Part shown: positions 53,327 to 62,031 of the stretch, piece by piece
How positions within the stretch are numbered: position 1 is the stretch's first letter
How the letters are laid out: the number at the start of each line of letters is the position of its first letter
Translations under genes and position numbers: made by a program
Notes under the pieces: model-generated
Database searches by the model: none
What the model was told of the DNA's origin: nothing
The model's input: only the letters and a program-made list of their open reading frames with translations
Source: Firmicutes bacterium HGW-Firmicutes-14
GTDB taxonomy: Bacteria; Bacillota; Thermincolia; Thermincolales; UBA2595
DNA: 63,147 bases
Reading direction: 5' to 3'
Assembly: GCA_002840275.1 (NCBI GenBank)
Contig: PHAB01000024.1
Location: forward strand, 1 to 63,147

Positions 53327-53898
53327 TGCCTGAACGAAGAAAAGTAATAATCGTCACAGATGGGGACCTGGTCGCCGGGAAAACGGTACAGGTCGCTGCC
53401 AGGAACATAGGGGCCAGGTTTATTTCCCTGACGACCGGTAATCCCACACCGATATCGGCCGGAGAGGTAGTGGAACTTATTAAGAAGACACCCCATGACC
53501 CAGTGGTAATAATGGTTGATGACAGGGGAAAAAGGGGGTTCGGGAAGGGTGAGCAGGTCCTGGAGTTTGTGGCCCAACACCCGGACATTGAGGTAATCGG
53601 GGCGGTTGCAGTTGCTTCAAATACCAGTTTCACCGAAGGGGTCAGGGTAGATGAATCTGTAACCTGTGATGGCAGAATAGTGGACGGCCCGGTGGATAAA
53701 CTGGGACATCCGGAGGAACATGGCCACATACACCTTGAAGGTGATACAGTGGATGTCCTGAACCGGCTGGATATCCCGGTTATAGTGGGGACAGGGGATA
53801 CCGGTAAGATGGATTTTGCTGATGATTACTGTAAGGGCGCACCTGTAACTACCAAGGCCCTCCTTGAAATCCTTAACAGGAGTGAAGGCAATGGCTGA
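53326..53898 (+). CDS. Stage V sporulation protein AE (SpoVAEA-type, soluble)
   Basis: A 190-residue soluble protein. KVIIVTDGDLVAGKTVQVAARNIGAR and DPVVIMVDDRGKRGFGKGE are typical of SpoVAEA, which may contact the spore membrane complex from the cytoplasm. TTG 53326 is used, the ribosome site being the third of three tandem repeats. It overlaps spoVAF by eight bases. Confidence 0.88.
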   Translation: MPERRKVIIVTDGDLVAGKTVQVAARNIGARFISLTTGNPTPISAGEVVELIKKTPHDPVVIMVDDRGKRGFGKGEQVLEFVAQHPDIEVIGAVAVASNTSFTEGVRVDESVTCDGRIVDGPVDKLGHPEEHGHIHLEGDTVDVLNRLDIPVIVGTGDTGKMDFADDYCKGAPVTTKALLEILNRSEGNG

Positions 53899-55546
53899 GA
53901 CCATGAATTCGATACATGATGTAAGCAGGAAGTATGAGGAGAACATAGCTGTCCTTAAAGACCAGTTAGGCATAGGAGTCAGTTATGACCTGGCTCTCCG
54001 GGAGTTTCAGATCGGCGGGAAAAAAGCAGCCCTTATTTTTGTAGACGGCCTGATTAATGATATCCCCATTGTTGAAATAATGCAGAATTTCGCTTGCCTG
54101 AGCAGAGAGGAAGTAGTGCCTGACACCCTGGCCAAGCTGGTAGGACGTTATGTAACATATGTCAAGGCCCTGCCCACAGACAAACTGGAAGATGTGACCA
54201 CAAAGGTGCTGGCAGGGTTCATAGCCCTCTCAGTTGACGGGATGCCGGAAATTATCCTGATAGAGGCCAGGAAATACCCGGCCAGGGGTCCCCAAGAACC
54301 TGATATTGAACGGGTAGTAAGGGGTTCAAGGGATGGGTTCACTGAGACAATCCTGTTCAATACTGCCCTTATAAGGAGGAGAATCAGGGATCCCAAGTTA
54401 AGGACAGAACTGCTGACAGCGGGAACCAGGTCAAAAACAGATATATGTGTTGCCTATATAGAGGATGTGGCAAATCCGGAGCTGGTCAAAACTATTAAAG
54501 ACAGGATAAAGGATATCGCTGTGGATGGACTGCCGATGGCTGAAAAGTCGGTGGAGGAATTTATAACCACCGGAAACTGGAACCCCCTGCCCCAGGTCCG
54601 GTATACGGAAAGACCTGACGTTGCCGCAGTCCACCTGCTGGAAGGGCATATTCTGGTGATTGTGGACACATCCCCAAGTGTGATTATTGCGCCGGCCACA
54701 TATTTCCATCATTTGCAGCATGCAGAAGAATACCGCCAGAATGCCATGGTTGGCGTATACCTGCGATGGGTCCGGTTTACAGGGGTATTTGTATCTATAT
54801 TTCTTTTGCCCTTATGGTACCTGTTTGCCACCCAACCACAGCTGCTGCCTGAATCCCTTAAGTTTATCGGCCCTTCAAAAGTCGCGAAAATACCGCTGAT
54901 CTGGCAGTTTCTGGTGGCTGAAATTGGTCTTGACCTGATAAGGATGTCGGCTATTCATACACCAACTCCGTTGGCGACGGCCCTGGGTCTGATTGCTGCA
55001 TTCATGCTGGGGGAAGTAGCTATAAATGTGGGGCTGTTTGTCCCGGAGGTCATCATGTACATGGCCATTGCCGCCATTGGGATATTTGCCACTCCCAGTT
55101 ATGAACTTGGGATGGTTAACAGGCTGTTTCGTTTGGGTCTGCTCATAATTACAGGGTTATTGGGACTCCCGGGATTTATGCTGGGACTGCTGGGTATAAT
55201 CCTGCTAATAGCTTTTACCAAGCCTTTCGGAATTCCGTATATGTGGCCCCTCATTCCCTTTAACGGACAGGCGCTGAAAGCAATACTTGTGAGGTCACCG
55301 GTTCCTGTCCACAATACCAGGCCAAGTATACTGAAGCCCCAGGACCGCAGCCGCCAGCCCGGATACAGCCCGGCAAGGAAACCTTTGGGACAGGATAAAG
55401 GGAATCAGGTGGATATAAAAGCAGATGAACTGGCAGAAAGAGGCGATGTAAGGGCTGCAAAAGGTGATGAAAGGGTTGGAAAGGGGTATAAAAAGGCCAG
55501 AAGTGTCGCGGAAGGCGGCGGCCGGCGGAATAAGAACCGCGGATAA
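53891..55546 (+). CDS. spoVAF: Stage V sporulation protein AF (GerA family)
   Basis: A 551-residue GerA-family membrane protein. A soluble N-terminal half of about 290 residues is followed by about five membrane helices (for example FVSIFLLPLWYLFATQP and GLLGLPGFMLGLLGIILLIAF). The C terminus carries an unusual hydrophilic, Lys/Arg/Asp-rich extension of about 60 residues (from about 490) absent from typical SpoVAF. ATG 53891 is the start. It closes the spoVA cluster. Confidence 0.92.
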   Translation: MAETMNSIHDVSRKYEENIAVLKDQLGIGVSYDLALREFQIGGKKAALIFVDGLINDIPIVEIMQNFACLSREEVVPDTLAKLVGRYVTYVKALPTDKLEDVTTKVLAGFIALSVDGMPEIILIEARKYPARGPQEPDIERVVRGSRDGFTETILFNTALIRRRIRDPKLRTELLTAGTRSKTDICVAYIEDVANPELVKTIKDRIKDIAVDGLPMAEKSVEEFITTGNWNPLPQVRYTERPDVAAVHLLEGHILVIVDTSPSVIIAPATYFHHLQHAEEYRQNAMVGVYLRWVRFTGVFVSIFLLPLWYLFATQPQLLPESLKFIGPSKVAKIPLIWQFLVAEIGLDLIRMSAIHTPTPLATALGLIAAFMLGEVAINVGLFVPEVIMYMAIAAIGIFATPSYELGMVNRLFRLGLLIITGLLGLPGFMLGLLGIILLIAFTKPFGIPYMWPLIPFNGQALKAILVRSPVPVHNTRPSILKPQDRSRQPGYSPARKPLGQDKGNQVDIKADELAERGDVRAAKGDERVGKGYKKARSVAEGGGRRNKNRG

Positions 55547-55580
55547 AAAAGGTGCAGGTAAAATTTGTATAAAGAAAGGG

Positions 55581-55612
55581 ACCTCAGTCAATAATAGGAG
55601 CTGGGGTTTTTT
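55581..55612 (+). terminator. Terminator after spoVAF
   Basis: ACCTCAG (55581-55587) pairs with CTGGGGT (55601-55607) with one G-T pair, followed by a T run. Confidence 0.7.
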
Positions 55613-55651
55613 ACTAATAAACCTTTAAACAACTAAGGAGGTAACAACCTA

Positions 55652-56641
55652 ATGCCGGTGAAAATCGGGATACCCAGAGCGCTTTTGTATTACAATTATT
55701 TCCCATTATGGAACGGTTTTTTCAAGGCTCTTGGGATTGAAGTAAAAGTTTCTTCCAGGACCACCAAAGCTGTTTTGGACAAAGGAGTTAAACAGGCGGT
55801 GGACGACGCCTGTCTCCCGGTAAAACTGTTTTTTGGGCATGTCATTGACCTGAGGGACAGTGGTGTCGATTTTCTGTTTATACCAAGGATGGTCAGTGTC
55901 GAGCGCAAGGCATACATTTGTCCCAAGTTCCTGGGACTGCCGGACATGGTCAGGCACAATATTCCTGACCTTCCCCAAATAATTGATGTTACCGTAAATA
56001 TGTCCAGGAATGAGAAGAATCTTTTCAAAGCCTTGGCAGGAGCAGGCAAACAACTCGGTAAAAGCGGGTTTGCAATCAGAAAAGCCTTTAAACGGGGGAT
56101 TGAAGAACAGGAGAGGTTCCACAGGCTGAACCGGTTGGGGTTCCTGCCTCATGAATCAATTGAACAGATGGAAAACGGGCTGCTGGACCAGAATTTCCCC
56201 CCGAATCTGTCCAGGGAAATGACCATAGCCCTTGTTGGGCACGGTTACAATATTTATGACCAGTATATAAGCATGAACCTGATAGAAAAACTGAGGCAGA
56301 TGGGAGTTAATGTGGTCACTCCTGACAACCTGGTTGACGACCTTATTGAAGAACGTTCAGGTGAACTGCCCAAAAGAATGTTCTGGACCCTGGGTAAAAG
56401 GATGATAGGATCAGCGTTTCATTTCATGAGGTCAGACCACATTGACGGGATAATTCATGTGGCATCCTTTGGGTGCGGTCCGGATTCCTTTACCGGAGAG
56501 ATTATTGAGAGGCACCTGCGCAGGAAGCGCAGAGTCCCCCTGTTAAACCTTACTATCGATGAACATACCGGAGAAGCGGGAGTAATCACCAGGCTTGAAG
56601 CCTTTGTTGATATGATCCAGTGGAGGAGGGCTGCCCAGTGA
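55652..56641 (+). CDS. Acyl-CoA dehydratase activase-related protein (DUF2229-like), first
   Basis: A 329-residue protein that begins VKIGIPRALLYYNYFPLW, with DDACLPVKLFFGHV and FIPRMVSVERKAYICPKFLG providing cysteines for an Fe-S centre. It matches the DUF2229/CoA_E activase-associated group, related to 2-hydroxyacyl-CoA dehydratase D components. The substrate is unknown. ATG 55652 has AAGGAGG upstream. It overlaps the next gene by four bases. Together the three genes resemble a large activase protein split into parts. Confidence 0.85.
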   Translation: MPVKIGIPRALLYYNYFPLWNGFFKALGIEVKVSSRTTKAVLDKGVKQAVDDACLPVKLFFGHVIDLRDSGVDFLFIPRMVSVERKAYICPKFLGLPDMVRHNIPDLPQIIDVTVNMSRNEKNLFKALAGAGKQLGKSGFAIRKAFKRGIEEQERFHRLNRLGFLPHESIEQMENGLLDQNFPPNLSREMTIALVGHGYNIYDQYISMNLIEKLRQMGVNVVTPDNLVDDLIEERSGELPKRMFWTLGKRMIGSAFHFMRSDHIDGIIHVASFGCGPDSFTGEIIERHLRRKRRVPLLNLTIDEHTGEAGVITRLEAFVDMIQWRRAAQ

Positions 56642-57756
56642 AGGTAACATTTCCACATATGGGCCACATGTATATATGCCTGAAGGCTATGCTGAGATAC
56701 CTGGATATAGATATAGTGGTCCCTCCCAAATCCAGTAAGAGGACCCTGACCATCGGTACACAGCATTCACCGGAATTTGCCTGTCTTCCCCTGAAGCTCA
56801 ACCTGGGCAATTTCATTGAGGCCCATGAAAAGGGGGCAGATACCATTCTCATGGCAGGGGGTGTCGGTCCCTGCAGGTTTGGATATTATGCCCAGATACA
56901 GCGGGAAATCCTGAAGGACCTGGGTTATGAGATGAACATGGTTGTCCTTGAACCGCCGGAGAGACACATATCGGAATTATTAGTCAGAATAAAGAAGGTC
57001 ACCGGAAACAAGCCATGGACAGATGTGGTGAAAGCTATAAGATTCGCCTGGTACAAAGCCAGGGCAGTGGATGAACTGGAACAGAGAGCCCATAAGCTCA
57101 GACCCAGGGAAAAAGAACCCGGAAGGGTTGATGAGCTGTTTAAGCAGGCCCTGGAATGGATAGATGAAGCTGAGGACAGGGAACAGCTGAATGAGAACCT
57201 GAAAAGAATGAGAAGGGAATTTGCCCGGATTCCGGCTGATTATACCAGAAAACCTGTGCGAATTGGGCTGGTAGGTGAAATTTATGTAATGCTTGAACCC
57301 TTTGCCAACCTGGAGATTGAACGGCACCTGGGAAGGATGGGTGTGGAGGTTGAAAGGTCTATTTACCTGAGTGAATGGATTAATGACCACCTGTTTATGG
57401 GGCTGTTAAAGGTGAAAGGCAGCAAGGAGGCCAGAAACTCTGCTCCTCCCTATATCAACCACTTCGTGGGTGGGCACGGACAGGAAACCATTGGCAGCAC
57501 CGTGCGGTTTGCCAGGGAAAAATATGACGGTGTAATCCAGGTCCAGCCGTTCACCTGTATGCCGGAAATAGTTGCAGAAAGTATACTGCCCACGGTCAGC
57601 AGGGATTTCGGAATACCGACCTTTTGCCTGATTGTTGATGAACATTCAGGAGACGCGGGTGTCCTAACCAGGCTGGAAGCCTTTGTGGACCTCCTGGCGA
57701 GGAAAAAGGACAAAACAGGAGAAGTGAAAGGAGAAGTCGAATGCGTGGATATTTAG
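56638..57756 (+). CDS. Acyl-CoA dehydratase activase-related protein, second
   Basis: A 372-residue protein of the same group. HSPEFACLPLKLNLGNFIEA and GGVGPCRFGYYAQIQREIL carry the cysteine pattern. The middle is helical and charged, and FTCMPEIVAESILPTVSRD lies near the C terminus. GTG 56638 overlaps the previous stop, and a GGAGGA element lies about 11 bases upstream. It appears to be a partner of the first protein, the pair corresponding to halves of a single longer polypeptide in other organisms. It overlaps the activase gene by 16 bases. Confidence 0.85.
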   Translation: MKVTFPHMGHMYICLKAMLRYLDIDIVVPPKSSKRTLTIGTQHSPEFACLPLKLNLGNFIEAHEKGADTILMAGGVGPCRFGYYAQIQREILKDLGYEMNMVVLEPPERHISELLVRIKKVTGNKPWTDVVKAIRFAWYKARAVDELEQRAHKLRPREKEPGRVDELFKQALEWIDEAEDREQLNENLKRMRREFARIPADYTRKPVRIGLVGEIYVMLEPFANLEIERHLGRMGVEVERSIYLSEWINDHLFMGLLKVKGSKEARNSAPPYINHFVGGHGQETIGSTVRFAREKYDGVIQVQPFTCMPEIVAESILPTVSRDFGIPTFCLIVDEHSGDAGVLTRLEAFVDLLARKKDKTGEVKGEVECVDI

Positions 57757-58730
57757 GGATAGATGTAGGTTCAGTCAGTACAAATATAGCGCTTATGGAC
57801 GAGCAGGAACAAGTCATCGAGAACCTGTACCTGAGGACCCAGGGACAGCCAATTAGGGCAGTACAGAAAGGACTGGATTATATCAGGAACCGGATACCGG
57901 CAGATATGGAAATAGGGGCTGTGGGCACCACCGGGAGCGGCAGGCATCTGGCCAGTATAGTGGTAGGGGCTGATTCAGTGAAGAATGAGATAACTTCCCA
58001 TGCGGTGGCATCTTCCAAACTGGTCCCGGATATCCAGACGGTCTTGGAGATAGGAGGCCAGGATTCGAAGATAATCATCCTGAGAAATGGTGTGGTGGCA
58101 GATTTCGCCATGAACACTGTGTGTGCTGCCGGTACAGGGTCTTTTCTTGACCAGCAGGCCTCCAGGCTGAACATCCCGATAGAGGAATTCGGCCCCATAG
58201 CGCTGAAATCCACCACCCCGGTCCGCATAGCCGGGAGGTGCTCGGTATTTGCCGAATCAGATATGATCCACAAACAGCAGATGGGGCACAACCTGCCTGA
58301 CATACTGGCCGGACTGTGTGAGGCATTAGTACGCAACTATCTTAATAATGTGGGAAAGGGAAAAGAAATCCTGGGTCCGGTGATGTTCCAGGGTGGAGTT
58401 GCGGCTAATGTGGGCATAAAGAGGGCTTTCGAAAAGGCCCTGGCAACAGAGGTTATAATCCCTGAACACTATGGGGTAATGGGAGCTTTAGGGGCAGCCA
58501 TACTGGCCGGGGAAGCCGTGAAAAAAACAGGTCAGACAAATTTCAAGGGCTTTGGAATTGCGGAAGAAGAATTCTCCACCCTCAGTTTTGAATGCGGCGA
58601 CTGTCCAAACCTGTGTGAAGTGATAGAGATATCTGCCCAGGACAAGGTCCTGGCGCGATGGAACGATAAGTGCGGCAAATGGAGCAACAGTATCCTGAAA
58701 AAACAAAAAGTCGGTGAAGAGGCTTGTTGA
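57741..58730 (+). CDS. Acyl-CoA dehydratase activase (BcrA/BadF/HgdC family)
   Basis: A 329-residue ATPase with an ASKHA fold. YLGIDVGSVSTNIALMD, VGTTGSGRH, LEIGGQDSKIIIL and FQGGVAANVGI bind nucleotide. The 4Fe-4S centre shared between two subunits uses the Cys in MNTVCAAGTGSFLDQQA and the one in AGRCSVFAESDM. These enzymes push an electron, at the cost of ATP, into a radical dehydratase or reductase. No dehydratase alpha/beta subunit other than the two preceding genes is visible. The stop codon lies inside the arm of a long hairpin (58721-58904). Confidence 0.9.
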   Translation: MRGYLGIDVGSVSTNIALMDEQEQVIENLYLRTQGQPIRAVQKGLDYIRNRIPADMEIGAVGTTGSGRHLASIVVGADSVKNEITSHAVASSKLVPDIQTVLEIGGQDSKIIILRNGVVADFAMNTVCAAGTGSFLDQQASRLNIPIEEFGPIALKSTTPVRIAGRCSVFAESDMIHKQQMGHNLPDILAGLCEALVRNYLNNVGKGKEILGPVMFQGGVAANVGIKRAFEKALATEVIIPEHYGVMGALGAAILAGEAVKKTGQTNFKGFGIAEEEFSTLSFECGDCPNLCEVIEISAQDKVLARWNDKCGKWSNSILKKQKVGEEAC

Positions 58731-58904
58731 AAAAAACAGCTTGCCAGCAGGACCGGGTGGGCATGTTCCATGCTCTGGTGGGCGAAATCTCCATCGGACA
58801 CGGCTCCCGCCATTTTAGCCAGGCGGGTCACCGGCCGATGGACGATTTTAGCCCCGCTTAGGAACATACCCACTCTGTCCATTGCTGCTTCTTGTCAACA
58901 AGCC
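58721..58904 (+). repeat. 184-nt imperfect long hairpin between the activase and trpB-like genes
   Basis: The outer ten bases are a perfect inverted repeat (GGCTTGTTGA 58721-58730 with TCAACAAGCC 58895-58904). Inside, GTGGGCATGTTCC pairs with GGAACATACCCAC, CCATCGG with CCGATGG and CCCGCC with GGCGGG. It could be a MITE-like insertion or a structured RNA. The short open frame here (58770-58973) is incidental. Confidence 0.75.
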
Positions 58905-58924
58905 TTGATCGGGCTTTTTGTTTT
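58900..58924 (+). terminator. Terminator overlapping the hairpin's outer arm
   Basis: AAGCC (58900-58904) pairs with GGGCTT (58911-58916) around TTGATC, followed by TTTTGTTTTT. The left arm is the same segment that pairs in the long hairpin's outer stem, so the two folds exclude each other. Confidence 0.6.
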
Positions 58925-59041
58925 TGAAAAAGTTATTATTATATGCAAGGGTTGCATAATATTGAACATTTAGTTAAAATTATATATAAGTGTTTACCGA
59001 GTTCCGAAAAATACTTAATGATGAGAGGAGAGATAGTTGAG

Positions 59042-60400
59042 ATGAGTGAGACTAAAATCTTGCTGTCGGAAAAAGAAATGCCTACTTCGTGGTATAACGT
59101 CATGGCGGACATGCCTAACCTGCCAAAGCCTCCGCTGCACCCGGCAACCAAGCAGCCGGTAGGTCCTCAGGATCTGGGGGCAATATTCCCCATGGAGCTT
59201 ATCAAGCAGGAGGTTTCAACAGACCGGTGGATTGAAATTCCTGAAGAGGTTCAGGAGATATATAAGTTATGGCGTCCGTCTCCATTATACAGGGCTTACA
59301 GACTGGAGAAAGCACTGGATACCCCGGCAAAAATTTATTATAAATATGAAGGAGTCAGTCCTGCAGGCAGCCACAAGCCCAACACTGCTATTCCCCAGGC
59401 ATATTATAATAAGCAGGCCGGCATCAAGCGCCTGGCCACTGAAACCGGTGCCGGTCAGTGGGGTAGCGCCCTGAGTATTGCCTGTAAGTTCTTTGATATG
59501 GAATGTGTGGTTTACATGGTTAAGGTCAGTTACCACCAGAAGCCATACCGCAGAATTTTCATGCAGACTTATGGCGCCAGTGTTATACCCAGCCCCAGCA
59601 ACCTGACAGAATGCGGCCGCAAGATGCTGGCTGATAATCCGGAATCCCTGGGCAGCCTTGGTATGGCTATTAGTGAGGCGGTGGAAGACGCAGCCGGGAG
59701 AGATGATACAAATTATTCACTGGGCAGTGTGCTGAACCATGTAATGATCCACCAGTCGGTTATCGGTCTTGAAGCCAAAGCCCAGTTGGCAAAGGCTGAT
59801 GACTACCCCGACGTAGTTATAGGATGCTGTGGAGGTGGAAGTAACTTTGCCGGTATTGCCTTCCCGTTTGTCCATGACAAACTGACAAAAGGCGCCAAAG
59901 TCAGGGCCATCGCCTCTGAACCGGCCGCCTGCCCGACCCTGACAAAAGGTAAATTTACGTATGATTATGGCGATACTGCCGGGATTGTACCAATATTAAA
60001 CATGTATACCCTAGGACATGATTTTATGCCCCCCGGTATCCACGCCGGAGGTCTGCGTTATCATGGCGATTCCCCGCTGGTCAGCCGGCTTTATCATGAC
60101 GGCATCATCGAGGCAGAAGCCAGGGCTCAGAGGCCTTGCTTTGAAGCGGCTGTCATGTTTGCCCAGAATGAAGGAATCCTGCCTGCACCGGAATCGTCCC
60201 ATGCAATCAGGTTGGCTGTGGATGAGGCACTTAAGTGCAAAGAGGCCGGGGAAGCCAAGACGATCCTGTTCTGTCTCAGCGGCAACGGATACCTTGACCT
60301 GCCGTCTTATGATGCCTATATCGGCGGAAAGCTTGAAGACTATGAATACCCTGAATCACTGATTGAAGAATCCCTGAAGAAACTGCCGGTTACAGAATAA
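59042..60400 (+). CDS. TrpB2-type tryptophan synthase beta-like PLP enzyme
   Basis: A 452-residue PLP enzyme of the TrpB2 branch, longer than TrpB1 and usually without a TrpA partner. The PLP lysine is in [13 protein letters not shown] and the phosphate loop is [21 protein letters not shown] is also present. It is likely to make tryptophan from indole and serine, serving as indole salvage; a related beta-replacement reaction is possible. ATG 59042 is the start, with AGGAG about 13 bases upstream. An in-frame extension to 58943 has no ribosome site. No other trp gene is in the window. Confidence 0.88.
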   Translation: MSETKILLSEKEMPTSWYNVMADMPNLPKPPLHPATKQPVGPQDLGAIFPMELIKQEVSTDRWIEIPEEVQEIYKLWRPSPLYRAYRLEKALDTPAKIYYKYEGVSPAGSHKPNTAIPQAYYNKQAGIKRLATETGAGQWGSALSIACKFFDMECVVYMVKVSYHQKPYRRIFMQTYGASVIPSPSNLTECGRKMLADNPESLGSLGMAISEAVEDAAGRDDTNYSLGSVLNHVMIHQSVIGLEAKAQLAKADDYPDVVIGCCGGGSNFAGIAFPFVHDKLTKGAKVRAIASEPAACPTLTKGKFTYDYGDTAGIVPILNMYTLGHDFMPPGIHAGGLRYHGDSPLVSRLYHDGIIEAEARAQRPCFEAAVMFAQNEGILPAPESSHAIRLAVDEALKCKEAGEAKTILFCLSGNGYLDLPSYDAYIGGKLEDYEYPESLIEESLKKLPVTE

Positions 60401-60401
60401 T

Positions 60402-60428
60402 AAAAAGAGGGCTTAAGGCCCTCTTTTT
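60402..60428 (+). terminator. Terminator after the trpB-like gene
   Basis: AAAAAGAGGGC pairs with GCCCTCTTTTT around TTAAG, an A-stem-T bidirectional form. Confidence 0.88.
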
Positions 60429-60513
60429 ATTAATAAATAAGATGTGGTATTAGGGCTTTAGGGGAATTAATTATACTAAAGGCAAAAAAAATCAGAAAAA
60501 TATTAATATTAAC

Positions 60514-60544
60514 TTGACGCAACCACGGGTTTTGCTGGTAGAAT
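60514..60544 (+). promoter_or_regulatory. Candidate promoter of ilvE
   Basis: TTGACG (60514-60519) and TAGAAT (60539-60544) with a 19-base spacer, compensated by an extended -10 TGG before TAGAAT. It lies about 65 bases before ilvE. Confidence 0.55.
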
Positions 60545-60610
60545 AGATGTATATGATTTAACATAAATTATTCGAACCAGAATTATTAGTGTTGTTGATA
60601 TGAGGAGGAA

Positions 60611-61687
60611 ATGAAAGTGAACGGAGAGTTGAGTATCAATCTGACAGGTAACCTGAAAGAGAAACCACAGGACGATAAACTTGGTTTTGGCACCATTTTT
60701 ACCGACCATATGTTTGTCATGGATTACGAAAAAGGTAAAGGATGGCACAATCAGCGAATCGAACCCTATGGGCCGTTCAGCCTGGCCCCGTCCAATATGA
60801 CACTGCATTATGGACAGGCAATATTTGAAGGGATGAAGGCATACAAGACTATCGACGGGAAGGTCAAAATATTCAGGCCCAGGGACTACCTGTCCAGGAT
60901 GAACCGTTCGGCTGAGCGTCTCTGCATACCCTTCATTGATGTAGACTACGTGCTGGAAGCTCTTAGGAAACTGGTAAGTATAGAAAAGGACTGGGTTCCT
61001 GCCAGTGAAGGCACATCACTTTATATCAGGCCTTTTATCTTTGCCACGGACCCGTACCTTGGTGTCCGCCCGTCACATACGTACAGATTTGCAATAATCC
61101 TCTCCCCGGTAGGGGCATATTACCCTGAAGGATTTAAACCGGTAAAAATCTGGGTTGAATCTAAATATGTCAGGGCTGTAAAAGGTGGGACCGGAACTGC
61201 CAAGACCGCGGGGAACTATGCTGCCAGCATACTGGCTGCGGAGGAAGCCAAGGAAAAAGGCTATACCCAGGTCTTGTGGCTGGACGGAGTAGAACGCAAG
61301 TATATTGAAGAAGTGGGTACTATGAACATCTTCTTTAAAATAGATGACAAGGTAATCACACCAGCCCTTCAGGGAAGCATACTGGGGGGAATGACCAGGG
61401 ATTCTGTTTTACGGCTGACCAAAGAATGGGGAATGGATGTAAGGGAACAGGAAATTACCATTCAAGAGGTTTTCGAAGCCCATGAAAAGGGGAAACTCCA
61501 GGAGATTTTCGGGACAGGAACCGCTGCCGTCATATCCCCGGTATCTTCCCTGAACTGGGCCGGTAACATTATTAATTTGAACGGCGGAGAAGCCGGAGAA
61601 ACCTCACTTAAGCTTTATGATGAAATTACGGGAATCCAATACGGTAAGCTCCCTGATAAGTTTGAATGGATGGTGGAAGTGGAGTAA
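60611..61687 (+). CDS. ilvE: Branched-chain amino acid aminotransferase
   Basis: A 358-residue fold-type IV PLP aminotransferase converting Leu, Ile and Val to their 2-oxoacids and back. The Schiff-base lysine is in DGVERKYIEEVGTMN. The substrate-facing GQAIFEGMKAYK and PFIFATDPYLGVRPS segments are typical. The start is ATG 60611, or GTG 60617, for which the GAGGAGG spacing is better. It could feed the VorB/Ptb/Buk pathway at 25-30 kb with branched-chain oxoacids, although it lies in a separate unit. Confidence 0.94.
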   Translation: MKVNGELSINLTGNLKEKPQDDKLGFGTIFTDHMFVMDYEKGKGWHNQRIEPYGPFSLAPSNMTLHYGQAIFEGMKAYKTIDGKVKIFRPRDYLSRMNRSAERLCIPFIDVDYVLEALRKLVSIEKDWVPASEGTSLYIRPFIFATDPYLGVRPSHTYRFAIILSPVGAYYPEGFKPVKIWVESKYVRAVKGGTGTAKTAGNYAASILAAEEAKEKGYTQVLWLDGVERKYIEEVGTMNIFFKIDDKVITPALQGSILGGMTRDSVLRLTKEWGMDVREQEITIQEVFEAHEKGKLQEIFGTGTAAVISPVSSLNWAGNIINLNGGEAGETSLKLYDEITGIQYGKLPDKFEWMVEVE

Positions 61688-61750
61688 GTATTACTGGCAC
61701 TTGAAAACAAACAAGCAGTGAAAAAAACTTATCATAGGCAAATAACAAAC

Positions 61751-61809
61751 AGGTATGGGATAGTGCGGTATGGAAGCACAGGTTGCTTGCGTTATCGTGA
61801 CCCATACCT
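61751..61809 (+). other. Hairpin in the 344-base gap after ilvE
   Basis: AGGTATGGG (61751-61759) pairs with CCCATACCT (61801-61809), with an inner GATA/TTATC pair set. A T-rich stretch follows (TTTCAATGTTTTT), so it may serve as an ilvE terminator. The rest of 61688-62031 is AT-rich and no gene was found. A small AAAGAGC/GGCTCTTT hairpin lies at about 62026-62046, at the integrase 3' end. Confidence 0.5.
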
Positions 61810-62031
61810 TTCAATGTTTTTAGGGCTTTGAAGAAAAATGTTTTATGATATATAAACCGGTTTTTATTCTCCAAATCCAGTATATGAAATCAGTGAAATA
61901 ATATTATAGAGTTTTAGCGCAAAAATGTAAACGGTGGTAAAAGAAGGAAAAATAGAGAACAGTGTAGAATTTGAAAGCAAACTGAGTAAAGTCCATTGTC
62001 CCTGGTCATTAGACAGGTTAGAAGGAAAGAG

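Noticed and set aside
53097-53333. A 78-residue frame between the spoVA-inserted membrane gene and spoVAEA
   Set aside because: It contains a poly-T-encoded run and the 15-nt repeats, and lacks a ribosome site.
58770-58973. A 67-residue frame in the gap before the trpB-like gene
   Set aside because: It lies in the arms of the long hairpin, has no Shine-Dalgarno sequence, and overlaps a terminator.
58721-59041. T-box leader ahead of the TrpB2-type gene
   Set aside because: No AGGGTGGNACCGCG antiterminator motif or specifier loop was recognisable in the structured region.
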